Shown here: piece after piece, positions 1 through 6,221 of the stretch
Numbering within the stretch: the first letter of the stretch is position 1
Layout of the letters: every line of letters begins with the position of its first letter
Made by a program: the position numbers and the translations under genes
Source: an uncultured Brevibacterium sp.
GTDB taxonomy: Bacteria; Actinomycetota; Actinomycetes; Actinomycetales; Brevibacteriaceae
Assembly (NCBI GenBank): GCA_902489215.1
Contig: CABTZE010000068.1
Span: 1-10,576, forward strand
DNA length: 10,576 nt
Reading direction: 5' to 3'
Notes under the pieces: generated by a model
Databases searched by the model: none
What the model was told of the DNA's origin: nothing
The model's input: the letters and a program-made list of their open reading frames with translations, nothing else

Positions 1-345
1 GTCGCGCTGTCGGTGCAGGTTGTCGGCGTTCTGCTGGTCATGGCCCTGCTGGTGACTCCCGCGGCGGCTGCCATGCAGCTGTCCTCCCACCCTATTGTTG
101 TGCCGATTCTGTCGGTTGTCTTCGCCGTGACTTCCTCGGTCGGAGGGATTCTCATCGCCCTGGGATCACCGGTGGTGCCGATCAGTCCGTTCGTGACGAC
201 CATCAGCTTCCTCTTCTACATCATCGCTCGGATGATAGGCGGATACCGCACCAAACACCAGCTTGAGGCGCGCAACCGTCGGCTGGGCGACCTTGACAAA
301 CACCCCCACCTTGCAGAGGGGCGGGACGCTCCCGCGGCCGACTAG
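1..345 (+). CDS. Metal ABC transporter permease (ABC-3 family), C-terminal fragment
   Basis: Membrane subunit of an ABC importer for a divalent metal such as zinc, manganese or iron; the substrate cannot be told from this fragment. The reading frame is open from the first base and ends at TAG 343-345, leaving 114 residues with the real start outside the window. Three hydrophobic segments are visible (about residues 4-24, 31-54 and 60-80 of the fragment). The first carries VQVVGVLL followed by LVTPAAAA, which matches the conserved VQ.VG.LLV.ALL..PAA stretch of ZnuB/TroC-type permeases. The chain ends in a charged cytoplasmic tail (GYRTKHQLEARNRR onward). A GTG at 13 is the first in-frame start-like codon, but it falls inside a conserved helix and is not the true start. 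The stop lies 11 bases before the metallophosphoesterase ATG. Family assignment is fairly secure; the specific metal is unknown. Confidence 0.82.
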   Translation, partial: VALSVQVVGVLLVMALLVTPAAAAMQLSSHPIVVPILSVVFAVTSSVGGILIALGSPVVPISPFVTTISFLFYIIARMIGGYRTKHQLEARNRRLGDLDKHPHLAEGRDAPAAD

Positions 346-348
346 ACT
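343..348 (+). promoter_or_regulatory. Candidate -10 element for a leaderless metallophosphoesterase mRNA
   Basis: TAGACT fits the actinobacterial -10 pattern TANNNT and ends 8 bases before the ATG at 357, placing transcription initiation at or next to the start codon. No Shine-Dalgarno sequence precedes that ATG, which fits a leaderless message. The element overlaps the stop codon of the upstream permease. No convincing -35 is visible at the expected distance, so the call rests on spacing only. Confidence 0.4.
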
Positions 349-356
349 TCGGCACT

Positions 357-1259
357 ATGACACGTTCTGCTGTCCGCCGTCTTCGCCGTGCAGCACTGGG
401 GTTCAGTGCCGCTGCCGCGGCAACTGCTGCCTACGGTGTGCTTGTCGAACCGAACCTGTTCACTGTGCGCCGCGAAAGAATCGCGGTGCTGCCGCCGGGC
501 CGTGAGCCCGTGCGAATCCTGCACGTCTCTGACCTGCACCAGACGGCTTGGCAGCGGCTCAAACCACGTTGGGTGCGCAGCCTGGCTTCCCGTCTGCAGC
601 CGGATTTCGTTCTCAACACCGGGGATAACTACGGGGGGCCCACCAAGTCGATCGTGCTTGACAGCCTTGATGAGCTGTTGGACGTTCCCGGTGCTTTCGT
701 TCTCGGTTCAAACGACTTCTGGGCGCCGAAGATCAAGAACCCGGCTCGCTATCTTCTGGGTCCGTCGAATGTGGCCAAAGCCCACAGCAATCCACCGGAC
801 CTCGATGCTCGCGGGCTGATTGATTCCTTTGCGCAGCGCGGTTGGACACAGCTGGACAATCAGAGTGCTGTCGTCACCATCAAGGGCACGCAGATCGGAC
901 TGTCCGGTTTGGGTGATGCGCACATGAAAGCCGATGCGCCCGAAGCCCCCGCTTTCCCCGACGGCTCAGAAGTCAAGATCGGGGTGACACACGCCCCGTA
1001 CTCGCGTGTGCTCGATCGTCTTGCCGACGCCGGAGCACAGCTGATTGCGGCCGGCCACACGCACGGTGGGCAGATCAGGGTGCCGTTCTACGGCGCTCCG
1101 GCGACCAACTGCGACCGGCCGCGTGATGAAGCTCGCGGTCTTTTCCGCCGGAGAGGAGCGTTTGTCAACGTCACCGCCGGGGTCGGGGTGGCCCCGATGG
1201 CTCCGATCCGTCTGTTCTGCAGGCCCGAGGTGTCGGTCCTGGAGCTGGTCAGCGGCTGA
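357..1259 (+). CDS. Membrane-anchored metallophosphoesterase (YkuE-like)
   Basis: A 300-residue calcineurin-like phosphoesterase with two-metal catalysis; the physiological substrate is unknown. Residues about 11-30 form an Ala-rich hydrophobic segment after a basic N-terminus (MTRSAVRRLRR), so it is probably a signal anchor with the enzyme outside the membrane. Motifs in order: SDLH (D59, H61), TGDN (D90, N91), GSND (N119, D120, in the place of the usual GNHD), THAP (H212), and GHTHGGQ (H234, H236). The GSND form is, as I recall, usual in the actinobacterial branch of this family, so I do not read it as a defect. ATG 357 has no ribosome binding site, but a -10-like TAGACT lies 8 bases upstream. 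It is followed 66 bases later by the class A penicillin-binding protein, the same pairing as in mycobacteria (metallophosphoesterase next to ponA2), which suggests a link to the cell envelope. Family assignment is strong; role is inference. Confidence 0.9.
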   Translation: MTRSAVRRLRRAALGFSAAAAATAAYGVLVEPNLFTVRRERIAVLPPGREPVRILHVSDLHQTAWQRLKPRWVRSLASRLQPDFVLNTGDNYGGPTKSIVLDSLDELLDVPGAFVLGSNDFWAPKIKNPARYLLGPSNVAKAHSNPPDLDARGLIDSFAQRGWTQLDNQSAVVTIKGTQIGLSGLGDAHMKADAPEAPAFPDGSEVKIGVTHAPYSRVLDRLADAGAQLIAAGHTHGGQIRVPFYGAPATNCDRPRDEARGLFRRRGAFVNVTAGVGVAPMAPIRLFCRPEVSVLELVSG

Positions 1260-1312
1260 CCTTTCCGGTTCGTCAGGGTGCTGTATTGGGTGCCCGTGTC
1301 AGGGGTCGCCTG

Positions 1313-1318
1313 TACGAT
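1313..1318 (+). promoter_or_regulatory. Candidate -10 element for a leaderless PBP mRNA
   Basis: TACGAT (TANNNT pattern, preceded directly by TG) ends 7 bases before ATG 1326, so initiation would fall at or next to the start codon. There is no Shine-Dalgarno motif before this ATG. A TTGGGT at 1286-1291 resembles a -35 but the 21-base spacer is too long. The element supports ATG 1326 over the upstream in-frame GTG at 1278. Confidence 0.45.
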
Positions 1319-1325
1319 ATTGGGC

Positions 1326-3482
1326 ATGGTGTCTTCAGAATCAGCGTCTGCGGCATCGACTTTTACGGCATGGATGCAGTTCATTGCCGTCAGTGTCGTT
1401 GCCGGAATCGTCGGTGCAGGTCTTGCGATCCCATCCGTGGGTGTGGCATCCATCGGTGCGAACAACGCTCTCAAGGTATTCAACGCCCTGCCCGCACAGC
1501 TTGACGAACGGCCCCTGGCCGAACAGTCGCGCATGCTCGATGCCGACGGCAAGCAGATTGCGAGCTTCTACTGGCTCAACCGCAAAGAAGTTCCGCTGGA
1601 CAAGATCTCTGAGCCCATGCAGGAAGCCACGGTGGCCATCGAGGACTACCGTTTCTTCGAACACGGCGGTGTCGACTTCCAGGGCATCGGTCGTGCTCTC
1701 GTGCATAACCTCGTGTCCTCTTCCAAGCAGGGCGGTTCGACCCTGACACAGCAGTACGTGAAGAACGTGCTGGCAGAAAACGCGCACGCGGATGCTGACG
1801 AAGAAGGTGTACAGGCGGCCAAGGAAGCTTCCGGTGTTGCCGGCTACGCCCGTAAGCTCCGCGAAGCGAAGCTGGCGGTGGCAGTCGAAAAGAAGTACGA
1901 CAAAAAAGAGATCCTCAACCGCTACATGAACATCAACAACTATTCGGGCTCCCCGAATGTCTACGGTGTTGAAGCGGCTGCCCAGCACTACTGGTCGATC
2001 CCGGCGTCCAAACTCAACTACGCTCAGGCCGCAACCCTGGCCGGCATTGTGAAGAACCCCAGCGCATACAACCCCGAACGTTTCCCGGAGAATACGCTGG
2101 AGCGCCGCAACGTTGTGCTTGCGCGCATGCACCAGCTGGGCAAAATCTCTGACGAAGAATACGAAAAAGCCAAGAATTCGGGCCTTGACCTCAAGGTGAC
2201 CAAGATGTCTAACGGCTGCATGGGTGCAGGCGACATGGGCTTCTTCTGCGACTACGTGCAGGCCTACATCGAAAACAACGAGGCCTTCGGCAAGACCAAG
2301 GACGAACGGCGCAACCTCCTGCAGCGCGGTGGTCTGACCATCAAGACGACCATCAACCCCAAGCTGCAGAAAGCCGCTTTCAAAGCGGTGAAGAAACGCG
2401 TTCCCATCGGCGATCCCTCGGGTGCAGGCCATTCGATCGTGACTGTCGAACCGGGCACCGGAAAAGTCCTTGCCATGACGCAGAACCGCAACTACTCCGT
2501 CACGGAGGGCAAGAAGAACAAAGACACCGCGATCAACTACAACGTGCAGAAGCTCTACAACGGGGCCAACGGCTTCCAGGTGGGCTCAACATGGAAGCCC
2601 TTCGTGCTGGCTGAATGGCTGAAAGAAGGCCACAGCCTCAACGGCACTGTCGATGCGACAAAGCGCACCTACCCGGCCGGCTCGTGGCGTTACGACGGCT
2701 GTGACAGCTACGGTTCCAACTGGTCTCCGAACAACGCCGGTGACTCGCGCGGATCCCAGACGATGACTGCGCTTGCGGCCACGAAGAACTCGGTCAACAC
2801 CGCCTACGCCGCGATGGCCAACCAGCTCAATATGTGCGGCATCATGAAGACAGCCGAATCCCTGGGCATCAAGTACGGCAACGGCCAGTCGCTGGAAACC
2901 GTCCACGAACAGCTGGGTGTCGTTGAAGCGCTCCTGCCGTCTTCGGTTCTCGGCATTGTGCAGGTTGCTCCCATCGACATGGCAAACGCCTACTCTGTTT
3001 TCGCCTCTGGCGGCATGCTGTGCCAGCCGACTCCTATCGAGGAGATCACGGACGGCAAGGGCAAGAAGGTCAAAACCCCAGACCCTGACTGCCACCGTGC
3101 GCTCGACGAAGACGTGGCCCAGAACGTGGCCTACGCGCTGTCGCAGACCTTCAACGGCGGAACCACCACGCGCCTGAAGATAGGCGCTCCTGCTGGAGCG
3201 AAGACCGGTACGACCAACTTCGAAGTCGGGTCTACGTGGCTTGCGGGCTTCACCTCCAATATGTCGACAGCGGTTTGGACCGGCGACCCGAACGGTTCGC
3301 GCGACTGGCGAAAGAACAGCAAGGGCGTTGTCCGCGGCCGTGTCTACGGTGCTACCTATTCGGGTGCCACCTGGCAGAACTACATGAGTAAGGCCGTCGG
3401 CATCGTCAAGAACAACAAGGGAATCGGCGGTCCTGTTGGAAACAGCGCGAAGAAGCCGAAGAGCGACGAAGATGACGACTGA
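1326..3482 (+). CDS. Class A penicillin-binding protein (transglycosylase/transpeptidase)
   Basis: Bifunctional peptidoglycan synthase: it polymerises lipid II and cross-links the stem peptides outside the membrane. With ATG 1326 it has 718 residues. A membrane anchor lies at about 17-43. The GT51 domain shows IEDYRFFEHGG (catalytic E106), QGGSTLTQQ (135-143) and the NRYMNINNY/YGVEAAAQHYW block (about 198-223). The transpeptidase domain has all three motifs: STWK (S421, K424), SVN (489-491) and KTGT (626-629). The chain ends in a short lysine then acidic tail (KKPKSDEDDD); there is no C-terminal PASTA domain, unlike mycobacterial PonA2. Six cysteines lie in the extracytoplasmic part (about 298, 308, 459, 504, 566, 589) and could form disulfides. 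An in-frame GTG at 1278 would add 16 residues, but the -10 at 1313-1318 would then be inside the gene, so I prefer 1326. Synteny suggests the PonA2 orthologue, although the symbol is not proven here. Confidence 0.95.
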   Translation: MVSSESASAASTFTAWMQFIAVSVVAGIVGAGLAIPSVGVASIGANNALKVFNALPAQLDERPLAEQSRMLDADGKQIASFYWLNRKEVPLDKISEPMQEATVAIEDYRFFEHGGVDFQGIGRALVHNLVSSSKQGGSTLTQQYVKNVLAENAHADADEEGVQAAKEASGVAGYARKLREAKLAVAVEKKYDKKEILNRYMNINNYSGSPNVYGVEAAAQHYWSIPASKLNYAQAATLAGIVKNPSAYNPERFPENTLERRNVVLARMHQLGKISDEEYEKAKNSGLDLKVTKMSNGCMGAGDMGFFCDYVQAYIENNEAFGKTKDERRNLLQRGGLTIKTTINPKLQKAAFKAVKKRVPIGDPSGAGHSIVTVEPGTGKVLAMTQNRNYSVTEGKKNKDTAINYNVQKLYNGANGFQVGSTWKPFVLAEWLKEGHSLNGTVDATKRTYPAGSWRYDGCDSYGSNWSPNNAGDSRGSQTMTALAATKNSVNTAYAAMANQLNMCGIMKTAESLGIKYGNGQSLETVHEQLGVVEALLPSSVLGIVQVAPIDMANAYSVFASGGMLCQPTPIEEITDGKGKKVKTPDPDCHRALDEDVAQNVAYALSQTFNGGTTTRLKIGAPAGAKTGTTNFEVGSTWLAGFTSNMSTAVWTGDPNGSRDWRKNSKGVVRGRVYGATYSGATWQNYMSKAVGIVKNNKGIGGPVGNSAKKPKSDEDDD

Positions 3483-3535
3483 CGAGCACCTGAAGCGTCT
3501 ATGACGCACACCGCGCCGGCAGCGTAAGAAGCTCG

Positions 3536-3541
3536 TAGAAT
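3536..3541 (+). promoter_or_regulatory. Candidate -10 element for the DUF4177-ridA group
   Basis: TAGAAT lies 27 bases before the DUF4177 ATG and would give a short leader containing the ribosome binding site at 3557-3565. No good -35 is present 16-18 bases upstream. The 86-base gap after the PBP stop has no strong terminator, so read-through from the PBP gene is also possible. Confidence 0.35.
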
Positions 3542-3568
3542 TGAACCTGTCCACCGAAAGGGGAGAAA

Positions 3569-3727
3569 ATGCAGAAGTGGGAGTACGTCACCGTGCCCCT
3601 CATGATCCACAACACCAAACAGATCCTCGATCTGTGGGGTGAGGACGGCTATGAGCTCGTCCAGGTAGTGGAAGGTCCCCAGGGCAACGGGGGACTCGTT
3701 GCCTACATGAAGCGTCCGAAAGGCTGA
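3569..3727 (+). CDS. Small DUF4177-family protein
   Basis: A 52-residue protein beginning MQKWEYVTVPL, with WGEDGYELVQV in the middle and ending VAYMKRPKG. The KWEY.TVP start, the WG.DG(W/Y)ELV core and the final YLKRP-like strand match the DUF4177 pattern I know from actinobacteria, where the same small gene often precedes ridA. It is probably cytoplasmic: there is no signal peptide or membrane segment. Its function is unknown. A strong ribosome binding site (AAAGGGGAG, 3557-3565) precedes ATG 3569. The TGA is separated from the ridA ATG by a single base (TGATATG), so the two are almost certainly co-translated. The high local quality of the start signal and the motif conservation make this a real gene despite its length, which is below common annotation cut-offs. 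Confidence 0.85.
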   Translation: MQKWEYVTVPLMIHNTKQILDLWGEDGYELVQVVEGPQGNGGLVAYMKRPKG

Positions 3728-3728
3728 T

Positions 3729-4193
3729 ATGTCGAAGATCGAAGACCGCCTCAATGAACTCGGCTTCCCGCTGCCGCAGCTTGCAGCACCCGCCGGTTCC
3801 TACCTGCCCGCAGTGAAGTCGGGTGACCTCGTGTTCACCTCGGGCCAGCTGCCGTTCCGCGACGGCGAACTTGCCAACCCCGGCCGCCTCGGTGACAACG
3901 TGACCGTCGAGCAGGCTCAGGAATCCGCTCGCTACTCGGTGCTCAACGCACTCGCCGCAGCCAAGAGCGTCATCGGCGACCTCGACAAGATCGAGCGCGT
4001 TGTCAAGGTCAACGGTTTCGTGACCAGCACCGATGACTTCAAGCAGCAGCCCGAAGTGATCAACGGCGCTTCCGACTTCCTCGCTGATATCTTCGGCGAA
4101 GCCGGCCAGCACGCACGCTCGGCACTGGGCACCAACGCCCTGCCCAAGGGCACCTGCGTCGAGATTGAATTCATCTTCCGCGTCCGCGACTGA
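3729..4193 (+). CDS. RidA-family (YjgF/YER057c/UK114) protein
   Basis: A 154-residue protein of the RidA superfamily, whose best-studied members form trimers and hydrolyse reactive enamine/imine intermediates released by PLP enzymes. Visible family features are VFTSGQLPFRDGEL (about 35-48), the helix with ARYSVLNALAAAKSV, and VVKVNGFVTSTDDF. The C-terminal active-site segment has R130 and E145, spaced by 15 as in canonical RidA proteins (Arg105/Glu120 in the E. coli numbering). It is longer than archetypal RidA (about 128 residues) and belongs to the longer actinobacterial subfamily found beside crp, whose exact substrate is not established. The ATG is one base after the DUF4177 stop. A perfect 11-bp hairpin lies 34 bases after the stop codon. 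Confidence 0.9.
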   Translation: MSKIEDRLNELGFPLPQLAAPAGSYLPAVKSGDLVFTSGQLPFRDGELANPGRLGDNVTVEQAQESARYSVLNALAAAKSVIGDLDKIERVVKVNGFVTSTDDFKQQPEVINGASDFLADIFGEAGQHARSALGTNALPKGTCVEIEFIFRVRD

Positions 4194-4227
4194 CGCACAG
4201 CCGGCGCAGCAATCTGCGCCCTGCCTT

Positions 4228-4260
4228 CAGGCGGGTGGATCGAACAGACCCACCCGCCTG
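4228..4260 (+). terminator. 11-bp perfect hairpin after ridA (possible terminator or attenuator)
   Basis: CAGGCGGGTGG (4228-4238) pairs perfectly with CCACCCGCCTG (4250-4260) across an 11-base loop. It lies 34 bases after the ridA stop and 21 bases before the preferred GTG start of the next gene. There is no T-run after the stem, so efficient intrinsic termination is uncertain. It may act as a partial terminator or as an mRNA-stabilising or processing element that sets the ratio of upstream to downstream expression. It also argues that translation does not normally begin upstream at TTG 4165. Confidence 0.6.
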
Positions 4261-4281
4261 ATTCGCGCCTCCAGCGAACTG

Positions 4282-5202
4282 GTGCGCACCATCGAGCTTT
4301 TCCGGTTCGCTGACACACAGCCCAATGCCGACTATCCGCGCAGGGCAGTCAGCCTTGTTCTGGTGCGCGATACCGAGAAGGGCCTCGAAGTGTTCATCAC
4401 CCGGCAGGCTGACCAGCGCGGTGTCAATGACCGCAACCGGTTTTCGTTTCCCTTCAGCGTGATCCGCCAGGAGGACTCCCGCCAGCTCTCAATGGGCGAC
4501 TGGACATCAGAGCGCTGTGCCAGGGCTCTGCGTCTGAATCGCTCCGGCCGTGCCGTCGCGTTTTTCGCGGCCGCAGGCCGGCTTGCCCTGCAGAACATGG
4601 GCATCACCTTGGCTGAGGGCCACGACCTGCGCGTCGTTACGGACATCGAACCGCAGTTCCTCCACACCGCGGGAAAGAAGCTGCGCGATCACCGGGTGTC
4701 ATTTCCCGCCGTGCTGCGCAGCCGCGATGTGGAGTTCCGGCCTGACCTCCTCAAACCGTGGATGCGGTGGGTGAACACCTCGTGGCAGCTGCGCCGCTAC
4801 GACACCGTGTACTTCGTGTGTGTGGTCCCACCCGGTCAGCACGTGGACTTTGCGTCGATCAACCAGTCGTGGGGCGGATGGATGACCCCGCAGGAAATCC
4901 TGAGCGCTGTCAACGTGTGGGAAGAGGGCAAAGGCGCTTCCGCCCAGTTCATCAGCGTGTCAACACGCCTTGTGCTGGAGTCCCTGCGCACCGTCCCCAG
5001 CGCGGCTGCGAGCATGCTGAAAATCCGCGACCTCAGGCCTCTGCAGCCGACAGTCCTGCGGCACGAGGGCGATTGGTACATCAGCATTGAGCATCAGACT
5101 GACCACGCGATTGACGAACTGTCCCAGCTGACAACTGAAAGCGAAGAAGAGGATCCGACGACGCTGTCGGAATCAGAAAGTGAACCACCAGAAGAAGAAT
5201 GA
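4282..5202 (+). CDS. NUDIX-fold protein with a degenerate catalytic box
   Basis: The overall chain follows the long actinobacterial NUDIX proteins found between ridA and the MBL gene: VSLVLVRD...LEVFITRQ (strands, about 24-41), RFSFP, an AL.........A..AA helix, and later WMRWVNTSWQLRRYDTVYFVCVVPPGQ (about 160-186) and a WM.P.E.L segment. However, the diagnostic box is broken. Where relatives read FPGG.VD, this reads FPFSVIRQED (56-65); where they read AA.RE.FEE.G, it has AAAGRLALQNMG (96-107), so the metal-binding glutamates are gone. The frame is intact over the whole length, so it looks like a maintained pseudoenzyme, or one with a different activity, not a decaying gene. The last 21 residues are strongly acidic (10 Glu, 1 Asp). 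GTG 4282 gives 306 residues; TTG 4165 would overlap ridA and add a low-complexity leader containing a hairpin. The stop overlaps the next ATG (ATGA). Confidence 0.8.
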   Translation: MRTIELFRFADTQPNADYPRRAVSLVLVRDTEKGLEVFITRQADQRGVNDRNRFSFPFSVIRQEDSRQLSMGDWTSERCARALRLNRSGRAVAFFAAAGRLALQNMGITLAEGHDLRVVTDIEPQFLHTAGKKLRDHRVSFPAVLRSRDVEFRPDLLKPWMRWVNTSWQLRRYDTVYFVCVVPPGQHVDFASINQSWGGWMTPQEILSAVNVWEEGKGASAQFISVSTRLVLESLRTVPSAAASMLKIRDLRPLQPTVLRHEGDWYISIEHQTDHAIDELSQLTTESEEEDPTTLSESESEPPEEE

Positions 5203-6041
5203 CGACACCAGACCAGCAGCCGGCACCTCGCTTTGTTCGCCGCACAGCAGACAATCCCAGCCTCATGACGCTGGACGGCACGAACTCCTATGTGCTGTTC
5301 ACGGCTGATGACACAGCGGCCGTCATGATCGATCCCGGCCCTGAACTTGCAGAGCACCTGCAGGCTCTTGGCGAGCTCGTGGAGGACCGTGAGCTGCGCG
5401 GGATTGTGCTCACCCACCACCATTGGGACCATTCGGACCTGCTGAAGACGGTCGATGACTGGGCGCCGCAGACCCCTGTTTTCGCTGTTGACAGCAGGTT
5501 TGCTCGCTTCGTTCCCGCATTGGAGACCGATGATCTTCACGGTGACGACGCCGTTCTCGAATTCGGTCCTGCGGACACTGACCGCATCCAGCTGATCCCA
5601 ACGCCGGGGCACACGCTCGACTCGATCAGCGTGCTGTTCGGCAGCGTGCTGTTCTCCGGTGACACCGTGCTGGGGCGGGGAACAACGGTCATCATGCACG
5701 GTGGCGGTTCGGTGGAAAAGTATCTTGATTCGCTCACGCGCCTGCGTGCCATGGTGGACGAGGGCCTCGTCACCGAAATCCAGCCCGCCCACGGGGACAC
5801 CATCACGGACCCCGCTGAGATTCTGGACTACTACATTGCGCACCGCCGCGAGCGGCTGGATGAAGTGCGCGCCGCTCTCAAGGAGCACGAGGCGGAGCTC
5901 ACCGGGGTCGACATCTCACCTGGGCATGAACTTACTGAGAAGGTGGGTCGGACCGTGTACGCCACCGCGCCGCAGGACATGCGGGAAACAGTCAACACGA
6001 TTGTTGCCGCCCAGCTGGAGTACGTGCAGAAGCACGGCTGA
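5199..6041 (+). CDS. Metallo-beta-lactamase-fold hydrolase (LACTB2/glyoxalase II-like)
   Basis: A 280-residue soluble hydrolase of the MBL fold. The zinc-binding set is complete: THHHWDH (H73, H75, D77, H78), PGHT (H138), SGDTVL (D155) and PAHGD (H198). The N-terminal LTLDGTNSYVL and the C-terminal YYIAHRRERLDEV helix are typical of the LACTB2/glyoxalase II-like group that acts on thioesters, RNA or similar substrates; the true substrate is unknown. ATG 5199 overlaps the stop of the preceding NUDIX-fold gene in an ATGA arrangement, so translation is coupled and the pair is one transcription unit. It corresponds by position to the MBL gene that is convergent to crp in mycobacteria (Rv3677c, from memory). 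There is no signal peptide. The gene ends before a region of short palindromes and a strong terminator. Confidence 0.92.
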   Translation: MTTPDQQPAPRFVRRTADNPSLMTLDGTNSYVLFTADDTAAVMIDPGPELAEHLQALGELVEDRELRGIVLTHHHWDHSDLLKTVDDWAPQTPVFAVDSRFARFVPALETDDLHGDDAVLEFGPADTDRIQLIPTPGHTLDSISVLFGSVLFSGDTVLGRGTTVIMHGGGSVEKYLDSLTRLRAMVDEGLVTEIQPAHGDTITDPAEILDYYIAHRRERLDEVRAALKEHEAELTGVDISPGHELTEKVGRTVYATAPQDMRETVNTIVAAQLEYVQKHG

Positions 6042-6048
6042 GCCGCTG

Positions 6049-6062
6049 CGGCTGATCAGCCG
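6049..6062. repeat. 14-bp perfect palindrome
   Basis: CGGCTGATCAGCCG is its own reverse complement and begins 8 bases after the MBL stop codon. It is followed by a GCCGGC pair (6059-6064 and 6080-6085) that could form a second hairpin. It may be part of a folded 3' end that protects the transcript, or a protein-binding site. No function can be assigned. Confidence 0.45.
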
Positions 6063-6138
6063 GCACAGCAGGCCTTCGCGCCGGCCGTAGCCGTCGCGAT
6101 AGCGGGCGCACAGCAAACACTGTCGCGCACTGCAGCAG

Positions 6139-6186
6139 AAATGCTGAAGGCCCGCCCCGTTCGCGCGGGGAGGGCCTTCAGCATTT
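6139..6186. terminator. Bidirectional intrinsic terminator between the MBL gene and crp
   Basis: AAATGCTGAAGGCCC (6139-6153) pairs perfectly with GGGCCTTCAGCATTT (6172-6186). An inner CCCCG/CGGGG pair (6155-6159 and 6166-6170) extends the stem, giving a loop of TTCGCG. The A-run on the left and T-run on the right (6184-6187) provide a U-tract for both transcripts. It lies about 100 bases after the + strand MBL stop and 36 bases after the - strand crp stop, as expected for a shared terminator of convergent genes. Confidence 0.93.
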
Positions 6187-6221
6187 TCAGGTCTTACCGG
6201 GCATAGCCGGCGGCCGGTGGA

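Noticed and set aside
293..298. Perfect TTGACA -35 hexamer
   Set aside because: It lies in permease coding sequence (Leu-Asp-Lys) and no -10 is present 16-18 bases downstream; the TAGACT at 343 is 44 bases away.
1278..1325. Upstream GTG start for the PBP, adding 16 residues
   Set aside because: No ribosome binding site precedes it, the added residues show no family pattern, and a -10 element sits just before ATG 1326.
1341..2432. Long antisense open frame (363 codons) opposite the PBP gene
   Set aside because: It mirrors the third-position GC bias of the PBP gene; no recognisable domains and no start signal. The same holds for 2586-3554 (-) and 5094-5888 (-).
3495..3507. GCGTC-TAT-GACGC inverted repeat as a PBP terminator
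   Set aside because: The stem has only 5 bp with a 3-base loop and no T-run.
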